From: Liopterus haemorrhoidalis
Lineage: Eukaryota > Arthropoda > Insecta > Coleoptera > Dytiscidae
NCBI GenBank assembly: GCA_963971575.1
Contig: OZ020620.1
Coordinates: 36,223,992-36,287,991 of the forward strand
Length of the DNA: 64,000 bases
Direction of reading: 5' to 3'
How positions within the stretch are numbered: the stretch's first letter is position 1; each line of letters starts with the position of its first letter. The position numbers were made by a program, and so were the translations under genes. Positions 1 through 12,121 of this stretch are shown here, piece by piece. The notes beneath the pieces were generated by a model that did no database searches, was not told the DNA's origin, and worked only from the letters and a program-made list of their open reading frames with translations.

Positions 1-48
1 TTGATAGAAGACCGCGTAATATTATAATATTTTGTTAATATAACTTAC

Positions 49-491
49 GTCATCACCGTCTTCATTTTCTGGATTAATGACAAACTCTTCTTCTCCGTCA
101 CCATCTTCTCCGACTCCAGAGACAACAGCCATGACAGGCTGTTGACCCGAACTTGCTTGGTAGTAATAATGACCGGATTGGTCAATAAAATATGTGCCTT
201 CTTCTCCAGCATCCTCATCTTCACCTTCATTTTCATTATCAGCTAAACAAATCAAAATCAATTAAAACGTATTCTTCAATTTTAGAAATATTCATATTAA
301 TACACGCACTGAATATTTAAAATGTTGACATTTCACTAGTACTTACCAGCAACTGCTGCGATAGCTGCAGTTCCATCACCGCCTTCAATTTCTTTATTGA
401 ACGTATCAAGGTAGTTCTGTATTTCAGTTATGTTTTCTCCGGAATCTGCATTTTCCAGTTTGATTTGGGTCGGTGCGTACTGTGCAGCCAT
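49..491 (-). CDS. Acidic protein, first two coding exons (5' part of gene)
   Basis: Two exons join in frame. The ATG at 491-489 opens exon 1 (347-491), which ends at a GTAAGT donor. Exon 2 (49-242) follows a TTTAG acceptor and ends at another GTAAGT donor, so the gene continues off the left edge. The 113 residues seen are very acidic, with Glu/Asp/Gly/Asn runs after residue 48. They contain a short aromatic segment, YFIDQSGHYYYQ, followed by PVMAVVSG, and then more acid. No enzyme motif or membrane segment is visible. Such acidic, aromatic-dotted N-termini are common in nuclear transcription regulators, for example ahead of zinc-finger arrays, but no finger lies in the window, so this is only a guess. 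An upstream acceptor (ATTCTTAG at 521-528) places the start of this exon at 520 and predicts a separate 5' untranslated exon. Confidence 0.72.
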
Positions 492-1144
492 GCTGCATCA
501 ATTATTATTTACTCCTTCAACTAAGAATAATTGTTACTTTACATGAAATTTGTAGCAATTATTGTAGTATTATGAATAATAAATAAATGACACAACAATA
601 TCCACATCATATCACAGATTCTTTTTTATTTCTTCCTCTTGTCAAATATCTACACAAGTACAACTTATTGTTAATTTTTGTCGAAAATTTTATTTGATCT
701 TATATACTCGTCAATTGTGAATAATTTCCCTCCAAGCCTAATATAATGCACCCATATACTTGGCGACATTACAAACACTGTAGACGCCATTTTTTCCATC
801 AATCATAGGAAAACTAACAATTTTGTATAACGCAGATCAAACACAAAATCACACTTTTCTTAACAAAAATAAAATTAACACCATCAAATATAAACTAAAA
901 TCTACTTTAAATTTCTGTATGTAGGGGGCATTTACGACAAAAATTTCATGAAATTAGCACGGTCGGCGCTGTCATCAATATGGAGTCGAAACGAAAGTAC
1001 CGCCGATATGATAAAGGAAGAAATTACCAAAAACATTATTAAATACATTCCAACAATGATATAATATGATAGGTGACATTTATTTAATGTTCTAAATCGT
1101 AATAATGCAATTCCATGCACAATATTAAGATAATTAGAAAGTTT

Positions 1145-1230
1145 ACTTACCTAACTCCAAATTATTCCTATGAGGGCGTGCTGAAAATGGCTACGACTGA
1201 TTACTAGAATCAGAGATGGCGAGGGCAGCG
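1145..1230 (-). other. Candidate non-coding first exon and promoter of the acidic-protein gene
   Basis: On the minus strand a good donor (GTAAGT, 1145-1150) precedes a 630-bp stretch that ends in the acceptor before the exon at 520. This fits a 5' untranslated exon ending at 1151. Just upstream (1255-1280) are two CTGCGCA motifs resembling the NRF1-type sites of housekeeping promoters. No TATA box is clear. The start of transcription cannot be placed from sequence alone. Confidence 0.35.
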
Positions 1231-2516
1231 TAGCGTCATAAAATGATATGAATACGATCTGCGCATCGTACCTGCGCAACATTAGATTGTTAATCACATA
1301 TTTGACCAATCAAAACCATCATCTTATAACTAACCAAATCATATTTGCATTTGGAATGATTTGAACATTGTTAAAGAAAAATATATTTTCAATTATATTT
1401 TCACAAAAATACTAATGTTAACACCAATAAATATTCTAGCTTAAAAAACATGCCCCATTCAAATTAATAACGCCACATCATAAAAATTAAAAAATTAATA
1501 ATTAAATAAATAAAATTATAAAATGCTTACAACCTTTTACTATAAATATGCATACTGTAATGTTAAACGTTCATAAAAATCATTTTTTAAATTATAATCA
1601 GCAGTGAAAATTTATTGATTTTATTCATCACTTTGAAATATAAGAATTAACCTGGCATAACCCCTTTATGAAATTTTGTCTAATAGTTAGTTTTGATTTA
1701 TAATTAGGTAATTTTAACTCAAAAACCAATTTTTGTAACATTTATGCTCCTTATAGCAAAATATTTTGAAGGATGCTTTTGTAGAATAATATGAATGAAA
1801 TGACATCGTATGTAACGTACATTTTTGGAACCAAACTCTCCAAAAGGAAATATGTGAAGAAATAACCCGAAAAGAAATAACCCGAACTGAATTGGGTGTT
1901 TTTTTACACAAAAATCATCATCTCGTCTATTGAAATTGTAAGTGAAATTTTCCTGGCGTTTATTAGAGAAGAGCATATCAGCAGGAATTTGAAAACATCG
2001 GCGAGTCTAAGGCCTCAGCGCTCAACTGATGCGGATAGAATTTGTTAAAATTTTATGGTAAGAATGATTTCTTTACTGGAGAAGATCATTCTTCTTTTTT
2101 TCTATTGTCCACCAGAGTAGATCTAAGGTATTTGATTTCATTGACCTTCTAAATTGTGCATCTGTTCACCCACAATTATCTGGCAAGCGGTTGCGTTTTT
2201 TAAACGCATTGAATAGAACTCATTACCTGCAATGAATATTCAGATGCTCTACTTCAAAAAAAGGGCGTTCGACTAGCTCTTACTTCGTGATGACTTCTAC
2301 CAATTATTACATTTTATTTTCATGATTAAATCCATTTAGATAAATGTGAAAGTCTGTCTGTCTGTACGGGCATCACGCCAAAATAGCTAGACTAATTTTC
2401 ACAAGATTATAAACATACCAGGTGAATCTGCAGGTTATTAGCTATATTTCAGATCAGAATTTAAATTTAATAGAGTAGTTTAAGGCGGTGAGATCGAAAA
2501 AAAATCAGTGTTTTCA
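1231..2516. other. Gene-free A+T-rich stretch
   Basis: No exon, RNA gene or well-bounded element is recognisable. A short GTCT microsatellite lies at 2353-2365, followed by a segment (2366-2460) that has the look of an old interspersed repeat but cannot be assigned. Confidence 0.4.
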
Positions 2517-2891
2517 GTAGACTTCGTTCAACAACAAAAAAACACAGGGTATCATAAATTACGTCATCAATTCTGCGCGAGAAAACAGCTGATTACATTG
2601 ACGTACATAAGGGTTTTAAACAATTGTTGTGGAAACCAAACCAACAAAATGATTTCAAATACATTTTTACTCATTTTGGTACACTGTTACCTTGAAACGT
2701 ACGAGAAATAAATAATAACGGAAATAAACAAACAACATCGCACAATACGCCTAGTTTAAAACAAATCAAAGTAAGTGACGCCACTGAAATGTTTTAAACT
2801 AACTGTTGATAATATAATGGACGAAATTTGATTTCTGCAAATGGGAGCAACTAACATCCGCCTGTGTTTTTTTAATGTTGAACGAAGTCTA
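2517..2891. repeat. Inverted-repeat element, about 32-bp arms
   Basis: The segment at 2517-2548 (GTAGACTTCGTTCAACAAC...) returns as its reverse complement at 2861-2891 with only a few mismatches, separated by about 310 bp. The pair of arms is a MITE-like or foldback structure. No target-site duplication could be fixed, so the true ends may lie further out. The interior encodes nothing recognisable. Confidence 0.5.
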
Positions 2892-3311
2892 AGAACGAGC
2901 TTCTTCTCCCACCCCCAGCTCAATATTGCCTGTTCCAAGGTGAATGATGTCTTATTGTTTTAATTCGCGCCGAAATTAGACGATTGTTACGCCGAATGGC
3001 AAAACCATAATGCTGCGTTCAAAGAAGTTCTATTAAAAATTCGTTTTAAAATTAAAATTATTTATTTTATAATCCATTTAGTTGAACTTATCCCGTACGA
3101 AGAACAGGTATTCTGCTAGCCAATAAATAAATAATCAGTTACTTACCTGTAATTGAAATATGTTCAAGATTTCAAATATCACAAATTTGTGGAACAGTGT
3201 TCCAACCTGTGTTTTAAGACAACCGCGCTTTATGACAGCTACTATTATTATATTATACAGATGAATCACAGGAAAGATCCACAATTTATCCGAATCCGCA
3301 GTATAAACTAA

Positions 3312-4619
3312 GGCCGCGAACATACAGAAAGCCGGCACCGGCTTTACTGGCAACAAGCGCTGATCTGCCGCAGTATCTGTCTACGTTTTCAAATATAACC
3401 GCACACGCTGTGTACTGGTCGGTGTCGGCTAAGCGCTTACCGAAACGTTTAAGCAGTTTGTTGTCAGCGCCGAAACAAAAATATATTTATAAAATCTTGC
3501 ATCATCTTCATTTAATTGAGGAAAAAGGTGGTGGTAATCCCTAATATTTACGTCTTTCTTGGTTTATTGTATGTATACCTTTTCTTTTTGGTTCCATTTT
3601 TAAATATAGTGATTCTGTTATAAACAACTCGTCCAAAGATGAATCGGAACTCGGCATTTTCACTTATTTCACCATATAATTAAGCCAATATACGAAAGAG
3701 TAACTATACACTTTCAAAACTAGCGTTCACTCTATGCTAGGCCAGTATAATTAAAAAATGTACGATAAATAGGAAAAAATAGATAAAAACTTCAATATAT
3801 CAGCACATCAGAGGTAAATTGTATTAAGTCGCAAATGATAAATAGCTCAGAAAAGACTATTTAAGTGGGAAACAGAATGCAACGAGTTCTACGGCGCGTT
3901 GACGGTGTTCGTACGGCGCTATCTCTCAGAAGAAAGTTAAAACCAAGCTATCGTACGCAAGTGCACAGAATGGACAACGTCCTACAGCATTCGAACGCCG
4001 TTGATACTGAATGTTCGTCAACTTCCAACTTTTGACGCCGTTGAACGTTGACGCAGAACACCTAACTTCAGTTTTTACTGAATGGTAAAGTGTTTGTATG
4101 TATAAATAACTTGCATACAACATAAATAACATCACACACAAGTCTTCATCATCCATTATACTTTTAATAAAAGAAAGCGCACGTATAAGTACAGATATAG
4201 GTTGTCAAGTGACCCTTGACGGCGTTAAAAAATATTGCATTGTGTGCAGGCGAAAATTCTCAACGGCGCTAACGCAACGCTGTCGCAAATGAGGCGCGCT
4301 GTGCATTCTGTTCCAGGCTTTAAGATTGTTTACCGCCATGCGTTGATCGACTTAATATAATTTTAAAACAACGAATATCGAAACTGGCTAGAGATTCAGC
4401 TCCAAATTATATTCCGCTTGACAGACCATAGAGTATTAAGTCACTTGGCACTAAAATGTAATTTCTGATAAAAATGTGACTTGATACAGTTTACCTCTAA
4501 GGTGCTGATATAGGTTATGTCATCTGTCAGTGTCACATGCAATATCAGCGTTTAGCGTGTGCTCAACCAGTAACCCAGTACGCTTATTCTCGGAAACACC
4601 TTTCTGTATGTTCGCGGCA
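3312..4619. mobile_element. 1.3-kb inverted-repeat DNA element, hosts a nested MITE
   Basis: The left end GCCGCGAACATACAGAAAG is matched by its reverse complement at 4601-4619. Inverted subterminal matches also occur inside (about 3797-3840 versus 4468-4512). Flanks carry TAAG on both sides, a possible short target duplication. No transposase is visible, so it is non-autonomous. A 455-bp TTAA-flanked element (3865-4319) is inserted in it. Confidence 0.6.
3865..4319. mobile_element. TTAA-flanked MITE, copy 1
   Basis: The element is flanked on both sides by TTAA, the target of piggyBac-type transposases. Its ends are imperfect inverted repeats that share AACAGAATGCA. It is 455 bp long and rich in ACGGCG motifs. 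A second copy in the same orientation lies at 8042-8505. The two related reading frames on the minus strand of the two copies reflect shared ancestry, not a gene. Confidence 0.75.
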
Positions 4620-5748
4620 TAAGGCATTATATCCAGGGAACACTGTACATATTTAAAAAATAAACCATTTTAAATTTTTTACTGAATCTGAAATAAAAAT
4701 TAATAACTTTTATCTATTTAAAATTATATCTATTCTACTAAACATAATACACAGAATTTCTCTTATTTTTTATTACAAATAAATATATTACAAGTAACTT
4801 AAACAAAATTAAAATATTAACAATTTCTAAATATAGGTCTAACATTTCCAATCTCAAACATTTTTAAAAGCAATTTTAATTTATTATATATGAAAGTAAG
4901 TATTTTTGTACAAACTATTAAAATGAAGTATTTTTCAAAACGTTGGGTATCGCCTTGAATAAAGGGACATTTGATGTCAATATAAAGAACTAGAAAATGA
5001 AATTGCACGTATAATATAGTCCCTGATCTGTACTGCGCAGATGAATATTTGAAAATTTCTGTTGTAGAAGACCTTTGACCTTTATGTAGTACTGAAGAAA
5101 CGAAAGATAACACATTTTTTATCCAGACTTATGATGGCAAAGCTTTCTATATTATGCTATACAGGCATACCCCGCATTTCGTACACTGTTCCATTGATCC
5201 CATTCTGTACAATGCTTCGCTTATTCGTACGTTACCGCGGCGCTAACGGGGTGTCCAGATCCCCCCAAAATACTTGGAAGTCATCACTTATATTATTTTA
5301 TACGGAGGATCATTTTTAGGTCATTATGAAATTCTTTAAAACAGGTTTAATATAAGCAAGAATTTTCGAGGTTACTGGCGATCACCTTTGGTAGATTCTC
5401 TTTAATCTAGATGTACCTCAGTTATTTTCACTTTATGTTATTGAGAATAAACATTACCTATAGAGGCGCTGTTGTCGCTTACAAAATGGCGATTAGAATA
5501 GGTTATTTTTGACATTTGCCATTTGATACACAACAATTCACATTGCAGTTAATTTTCTGTTGCGATTTTAAATACATTTTATTAAAGTTTTCTTCACTTT
5601 AACACATACAAACAATGCAATTAAATGAGCAACATCCAACAAAATCCTATTCCGTTAAGTTCCAAAATATTCCGCTAGGCGTCAGTTTAGTTATTGTCAG
5701 TTCTCAATATTTTTGCATTTCATACATGCTCTGGAACTATTGAGTACG
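4620..5748. other. Gene-free intergenic stretch
   Basis: I see no exon, RNA gene or complete element here. Open frames are short and lack family resemblance. Confidence 0.4.
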
Positions 5749-5750
5749 TA

Positions 5751-5958
5751 CGGAGTGATTATTTAATGGCGAGACGACGTTACTGGAAGTTTTAATAATT
5801 TGCCGTTTCATACACATCGTAGCAGGCGATTATGCGCGCATGCGCATCAAGGTTATTATATCTCCTCAAGGTTATTATAGTCATAGTATTCACCAGTATT
5901 TCTGCTAGGAGGCACGTAAAATTCGGTGACATCGTCTCGCCATTAAATAATCACTCTG
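5751..5958. mobile_element. 208-bp TA-flanked MITE
   Basis: The terminal 30 bp at each side are inverted repeats with 28 of 30 matches (CGGAGTGATTATTTAATGGC at the left end). TA dinucleotides flank both ends, as for Tc1/mariner transposition. The interior has a short direct repeat (CTCAAGGTTATTATA twice, near 5845-5880) and no coding capacity. Confidence 0.8.
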
Positions 5959-7447
5959 TATATGTAGGGCATGCTTATATTTGAAATTCCATACTGCTTC
6001 TTTCTATACAAACTTTTGTATTAAATTTATCCACTTTCAATAACAAACTAAGATCAACTATTTCTACATTTTTCCTACAATTTTATAATAATTTTGATTA
6101 TCAGTTAAATTCATGTATAATTTTTAAGTGCCAAAGCATTTCATTCTAATTGCTAACAACAACAAAAAATACTTAAATCGATATTTAAAAAAGAATTGAG
6201 TAAAATATTTATTTATATTCAAAGTAAAATATATTTTTCATAAGCCAATTTACGCTATAAACCACTCGTATCTGTTTTCTAAAATTTTACTAAACAATTA
6301 CGAAATACTTTCTGAAAGTGTAAACCTGCAGTAGGATTTTGTTATAAAATATTTCGTATAAAATATAAAGCTATAAATTATGTACAAATCCTAAAATTTT
6401 ATTTAAAAAAAATAGTGTTTAACCTTTTTAGTACGGTTTGGACACAATTATTCTGATAACTGAATAACTGTTTACTCCGAATACTTGTATACATTTTTAG
6501 GTTAGATACAACTGCTGTCAGAGTCGAGAACGCGCACTTATCACGCCTCTAAAGGGCATATCACACTAGAACGCTATCCAAGTTTTATTTTGTAATTCTT
6601 CTTCCAGGATTCAAGTCTTCACGTCTTCAGCTATCACACACGAAACAGGGAAAAGTAACTTGCGCCTGCGTACATAACGTTAACAATACACCCATCTCAC
6701 TTGATCTGACTGAGAGGGTGAGGCCACGCACGCGCAATTCAAGACTTGGACTTCGTCTGTCTTCTAGAGACAGGGGAAATATATCTCGATGTATTTGCTC
6801 AGACTAAAAGACCTAGGTTTTTTGTCATGCTATCACACACACAAGACTTCGATTCGAATGCAAAGACTTTAATTTTCCAAAATTAATTTCACAAATTGTT
6901 CAATAGCAAAATAAATTAAATTGGACATGGGTTTCATATAAATATACACACTAGTAATAACACAAATAAATAACTGTATACAAAATTGCGACTTCAGAAA
7001 TTGAATCAGAAATTGAGGTGGAGTAACCATTTTTTCGATTTTTTTTTATGTGTCTTGGTTTCTTTTCGTCAATTTTAATTAAACACAGTAGAATATGTTT
7101 GCAGTTTTATATGAATGTTGTACATATTTCATAAAAAGAATAATTGTGTCCTTAGTTATTAGTACCTTCTAACTTTAGATAAGGATGCATTTTAATTAGG
7201 CTTTTTACAGTTAAATAAAAACATTTTTTTAAATATAATCAACTTACAATATATTAATATTTTAACATAACTATCAACAGCTATACAATCTGAAAGCAAT
7301 AAAAAAAAATATCTATTATTTTACAATATTTTATGGGCACCAATATTTTGTACAAATTCTATCTTTCGCTTTGCAATATGTAAACTGAAATTTATATAAT
7401 AAAATATAAAACTTATACCCAGTTACATAAAATTCTTAAAACTAGTT
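5959..7447. other. Gene-free stretch, left half of the window
   Basis: No coding exon, RNA gene or bounded element could be supported. The segment at 6510-6860 has higher G+C and several CACACA/ATCACAC motifs, which may be an old repeat. Confidence 0.35.
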
Positions 7448-7450
7448 ATT

Positions 7451-7622
7451 AGCTCTGTTCTTTTCGCACCTTGCGTCTACGGTTTACGGCGGCGTCAATA
7501 TTTTCTGTTCGTTTGAATTGGCAGTTTGGCTTCAATTTTTACAGCCGCAATAATAAATTTAACGCAGCGTCAATACAGCCGCGTCTTGCAGTAAGACGCA
7601 AGGTAGCGAAAAGAACAGACCT
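7451..7622. mobile_element. 172-bp MITE with AGGTCTGTTC-type ends and ATT duplication
   Basis: Inverted ends (AGCTCTGTTCTTTTCGC at the left, reverse complement of AGGTCTGTTCTTTTCGC at the right) bound a 172-bp element with CGCCG/CGGCG-rich subterminal DNA. The 3-bp ATT duplicates on both sides. The same end sequence and a 3-bp A/T duplication recur at 23804-24024 and 53878-56597, so this is a family. The open frame across it is incidental. Confidence 0.75.
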
Positions 7623-8041
7623 ATTGGCTAAAACTAGTTATAAAACACAAAAATACCTAGCAACGCTGCCCGTTACTATGTATATATGTGTTTTATATCT
7701 AGTTTTAGCTTATAATTAGTATTAAGCATTGAATAAAAAACAGGAAGGAGGCTTTATGAATTTTTACATACAATTTTTTTTGAAGTAAATTACGTCATTC
7801 CAAATACCACAATTGATGTCAATATTTTATTGTTTTCTTACTAAAAGTGATTACCATTTATTTTGATAATTTAAAATATATTCATAATTTATAAATCAAA
7901 AATAAAAGACATGGTTAAAATAGTTTAGATATTTTATAATTTAATATAAAACTAAGCATTTAACCTAAAATTTGGTATCTTGTCAAAATGGGTAGCTATA
8001 CGGTATGCGGCCGAGCAAAAACGCAAAATACAAAGACTTAA

Positions 8042-8505
8042 GTGGGAAACAGAATGCAACGAGTTTGACGGCGCGTTGACGCCGTTGGACGGCGCAAACT
8101 GTCAGCGCAAAGTTAAAATCAAGGCTGTACTACGCAAGTGCACAGAATGAACAACGTCCTACGGCGTTCGAACGCCGTTGATACTGAATGTTCGTCATCT
8201 TCCAACTTTTGACGCCGTTGAACGTTGACGCAAAACACTTAACCTCAGTTTTTACTGAAAGTGTTTGTATGTATAAATAACTTGCATACAACATATATAA
8301 CATCACACACAAGTCTTCATCATCCATTATACTTTTAATAAAAGAAAGCGCACGTATAAACACAGATTTAGGTTGTCACGTGACACTTGACGGCGTTAAA
8401 AATGATTGCATTGTGGGCAAGCGAAAATTCAACGGCGTTCTCAGCAACGCCGTCGCAAATGACGGCGCGCTGACGGCGTAGCGCGCTGTGCATTCTGTTC
8501 CAGGC
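8042..8505. mobile_element. TTAA-flanked MITE, copy 2
   Basis: This 464-bp element is flanked by TTAA on both sides and has the same AACAGAATGCA-containing inverted ends as the copy at 3865-4319. The internal ACGGCG/GACGCCGTTGAACG segments align with that copy over the whole length. Confidence 0.78.
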
Positions 8506-8534
8506 TTAAAAGAAGTACTTTTCATTCGTAAGTA

Positions 8535-9055
8535 CAGGCTATTCCAAGCGATTAGGCGGAACTAAATGGAAATTTCGTTCTTTTATGGCCGGTTGCTAAA
8601 GTAAGAATTATCCCTAACTCTAGTTAAAATCATTTGTTTTTGTATGTTGTAGCTTACAAAAACAAATGATTTTAACTAGAGAAAACTCTTACGTTAGCAA
8701 CCCGCCATTAGTGTGTCACGAAAAGGGACTTTGTTGGTTTATTTCAGGTTTCAGGTTTGGTATGTGAAAATTTAATATTTCAACAGTGAAACTATGGAAA
8801 CGAATGACATATCAAAAATATTAATACATTTTTTCCATATTTTGAAGACATAAAAATAAATAAATGGGAAATTTTTATTAAGAATGATAAAAAATTCAAA
8901 TTCAATGAACAGGATATTTTATAAAGACAATCAATTTAATCTAGAATTTGCAATGTGAGTATGATTTACAAAGCTTAAGCAAAATGACCAAAAGTCCGAA
9001 TTAATAGATAAAAATTACTAGATTTCAAAATCTAGTTCCGCCGTTGGAATAGCCT
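8535..9055. mobile_element. Tc1-type MITE, CAGGCTATTCCAA subfamily, copy with nested insertion
   Basis: The left end is TA followed by CAGGCTATTCCAAGCG, and the right end is its inverse (TTGGAATAGCCT). Inside are conserved blocks GGCGGAACTAAATGG and CAAAATCTAGTTCCG shared with copies at 15302, 18365, 26616 and 62321. A 122-bp hairpin element (8586-8707) interrupts it. Without that insertion it would be about 396 bp, close to the 407-bp family length. Confidence 0.8.
8586..8707. mobile_element. 122-bp hairpin MITE with TTA duplication
   Basis: The two halves are near-perfect inverted repeats starting TGGCCGGTTGCTAA, so a single strand folds into one long hairpin. Comparison with uninterrupted copies of the host MITE shows the empty site CTTTTAGGTTGTCAC, and here TTA is repeated on both sides of the insert. 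A TTA target with GG-rich ends fits PIF/Harbinger-type elements, although the superfamily is an inference. Confidence 0.82.
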
Positions 9056-10493
9056 ATTTTTATTTATATTATGTAATTGAATTAATGAGATTTTGATAAA
9101 TCTCAACGTTACTCATGGACAAAGGCGTACTCTCATAATTTTCTGCTATAAGTTCTGTATGTAATTACTTACTTGTGTGTATCATTAATTTTATAATAAT
9201 AACTTGCAGATATATAATAGTGTTTTATTGAATGTTATTTTTTCTTTTTGTACCGATAACAATTATTTAAATAAATGACCTTAGGCCACTGTACAGCCTG
9301 AAACTATTGTCCGCCATTTCGAAAGACCATCTTGGTCTTCCCAAGTAACATGTAATATACCAAAGGAAGGAGCATTGGTATTTTTATTCAATGATTTTAA
9401 CTTATAACTAGTTTTAGGATTTTTATAAAACGGGCATAAATGTTTTCTTTTGAGTTTGTGTATTAAAAATAAAATAAAAAATAAATAAATATATATAAAT
9501 TATTATTGGCACCAATTTTGAATGTTTTAGAAATGGCTTTAACAACCAAATAACTATGAAATAGTAAATTGGCTATTTCTGGGGGTTTTATTTGGTTATA
9601 AATATTTACTAAAGAGTGAAAATGTAACCAAACCACGATAACTAGGTCCTGTTAAGAAAATCAAAACATCTCGAACTAAAACTAAATTTACTGCTTTGAA
9701 TATAAGACCATTTTGATTACTTTTATTTTATTTAAATTAAAAAGATTGATACTTAGTACGTGTTGAATTTGTTTACAATTTCACTCTTTTAATAAAATAT
9801 GAACGAAAAAAATTCGTCTAGCAAACCTTGAACTTTACTTTGAAAAATGTTGTGTTGGTAATATCTTTGCTGTTTATTATTTTAGTTCATTTCTTTAGAT
9901 GGTAGTTAGATTTTCAAATTTAATGACTTTTAATAACTGATTACAATTGTAAATCGGGCTTTATAAAACAATAGACACTATCCAAAGTGACGTCAGCAAC
10001 ACTAGCGCCAGTATGCTTTTGTCAAACTAATCTTACAAATATCTTATTTTTACTTATAATTCATTGCTGGAGTATAATCGTGGATATCATTTATAACGAC
10101 ATATCGATTTTTACAACGAAATTTCAAAGTCCTGGCCAGAAACATTTTTATACGTAAGACTTATCTCTTATAACGTCATCCGGATATTACGACGAACTTA
10201 ATATAACGAAAAATGGCTTGAAATTTGGATAAAATTATCTTTTATAACGACGTATCACCACTGCCTAACGCGAAAACGCCGGGGATATTCCGAATTGGCT
10301 AGGAGAATTACCGAGTTATGAAAAGGCAATTATAATGATGTAATGAAGTGAACTGCTTATACATGTTTAATTTAAATATACCCTCAAACACTGGTGTGAA
10401 ATGGCAATTGACAACTGGACAGTGATACTACCAACATAATTCAGAAAAATAAAAATTCCATGGCATTCTAAACGAATTTTTTATCATATTATA
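9056..10493. other. Gene-free stretch with a TATAACG-rich relic
   Basis: Between 10090 and 10260 the motif TATAACG occurs several times (TTATAACGACATATCG, CTTATAACGTCATC, TTATAACGACGTATC), the kind of subterminal motif cluster seen in decayed DNA transposons. Ends were not found. The rest holds nothing I can name. Confidence 0.35.
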
Positions 10494-11456
10494 TTAGGTT
10501 GGTAGGAAAACAATTGTGGCTTTTGTTTTCTTAATTCTAACCTTAATTTTTTTCAATGAAAATGTCATTTATCGTATTTATACCGTGTGATCATAATTTA
10601 TTGTCAGTTACATAACAGTAAACAATGAGCTTAAAAATATCAAAACTGTGTTCTATCTCATATCTAAAAATTCCAATTTAACAAAGAACCAATCAGTAAC
10701 GATATTGTATTGATAACTTCATGTTGTTCGTTAACTCATTGGCGTGTAGAGAAAAAGTAGAGTTCATTTCATAATTAATTGTTTTTTGTTAAGATATATT
10801 ATTGTTTTTTTTCGTTATTATTGTTGTTGTTGATATTATTGTTATTAAGTTTGTAATTGGAAGACGATTATTGATCGAGGTTAGCTCTTAGAGGTAAGTG
10901 AAATATTGAACATACATAACCCAATATAAAAATCGAATCTACGTCTATGTGTGCATGTCCTTGGAAATAAATTGGATAACAAAATGTTTCTGTCAACTAT
11001 TGCATAACTGACAAGAAATTATGACCGCTCTGTATTAATCATTTTTTTAAAATGCTTTTTTCGGTCCGTATTTTTGTAATACCGACTTCACTTTTATTTT
11101 GGTTCAAAATGGTCTATCGAATTAAAGATGGAAAAGAAGCAAATAAGACCAATTTTTTGAAAAAGTTCAGAACGGGTAAAGCAGCACAAACTGCTCATAA
11201 ATTAAACAATGATTTTGGTTTAGGTACTGTAGAAAAGTACAGTGCAATGGCGGTTTAAACATATTTGTGCTGGGGGACAAGAGCTTTAAAGATGAAGATC
11301 GCGAGCGTTCATCTTCAGTAGATAACGAGCAACTGAAGGTGTTAGTTGAATTAAAATCACGCACATTTCGGGAAATTGCACAAAAGTTAGGCATTAGTCA
11401 ACCAATAGTTCTGGACCACTTAAAAAAAAAACACATTTTTTTTCCTACCAACTTAA
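10494..11456 (+). mobile_element. Internally deleted mariner element
   Basis: The 963-bp element is flanked by TA and ends in inverted repeats (TTAGGTTGGTAGGAAAAC at the left). TTAGGTTGG ends are typical of mariner elements. Inside, on the plus strand, lies the transposase DNA-binding part in two frames (11112-11258 and 11267-11440). FRTGKAAQTAHKLNNDFG is followed after a frameshift by DKSFKDEDRERSSSVDNEQL and REIAQKLGISQPIVLDHLKK, the paired helix-turn-helix region. The sequence then jumps straight to the right end, so the whole D,D34D catalytic domain is missing. It is a dead, non-autonomous copy. Confidence 0.85.
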
Positions 11457-11800
11457 TAAAAATAAGTTCCTAATATCACTCTAGAAGATTTAAGTTTATA
11501 CAAATGAATTTAAATACTACAAATATTAGGTACAATACTAGTACTAGAGATGATATCTCGGTACAAAAAATAATTTGTAATATCCATAAAAAAATTATCT
11601 TATTGTAAATAAATATAAATATATTTAAAAAGATATGGCCATTGTTTTGTATAAATTTAAGAAAATAATTTAGAAAAAACTGTTTCTGTAATTAAAAAAA
11701 AGTATGTAAATAGTTTTTCTACATATTTATCCCACAGTTGATAAAAAATAAAATCTACTTCTGAAGGCCTTGATTCTTCTATTGCCGATAAAACCATCGG

Positions 11801-12121
11801 CTACATTTGCCTAGGACATTCCTGATAAATGTTATGTTTATCGCTGTGTCGTTCACCACTCAATAAATACATTATAATACCTGCCAGGCATACTACCAAA
11901 GCTAGATTTATCCATTGAAGCATACTTATACGTTTAACATCATCGTGAAGTCTACTTTGACATTCAACGATCCTAGAAATACTCGATGAAAACTGACTCA
12001 TCTGATTGTGATCGCTCGTGTCCATTAAAGCAGAACCGTAAGCTGTACCATTTTTACTTATATCAGCTCCTGTTTGTGTACATTTTAATTTGTGCTGGAT
12101 GACGTTCTTTCCTGATGTATT
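11801..12121 (-). CDS. MOSPD2: MOSPD2 exon 9 (coiled region, tail anchor, stop)
   Basis: After a TATGTTTTAG acceptor the last 106 codons encode NVIQHKLKC, a short amphipathic stretch (SSSISRIVECQSRLHDDVKR), the membrane helix WINLALVVCLAGIIMYLL, and a polar tail ending in TAG at 11803-11801. The arrangement matches the human C-terminus. Confidence 0.92.
   Translation of the reverse strand, partial: NTSGKNVIQHKLKCTQTGADISKNGTAYGSALMDTSDHNQMSQFSSSISRIVECQSRLHDDVKRISMLQWINLALVVCLAGIIMYLLSGERHSDKHNIYQECPRQM

Noticed and set aside
7471..7719. 82-codon open frame as a gene
   Set aside because: It runs through a MITE and out of it, with no similarity to any family.
8586..8707. microRNA precursor
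   Set aside because: The hairpin has a target duplication and lies within a MITE, so it is a transposon; small-RNA data would be needed to revive the idea.
10090..10260. Replication origin or operator array made of TATAACG words
   Set aside because: Irregular spacing and decay suggest an old transposon terminus; no independent evidence for a regulatory function.
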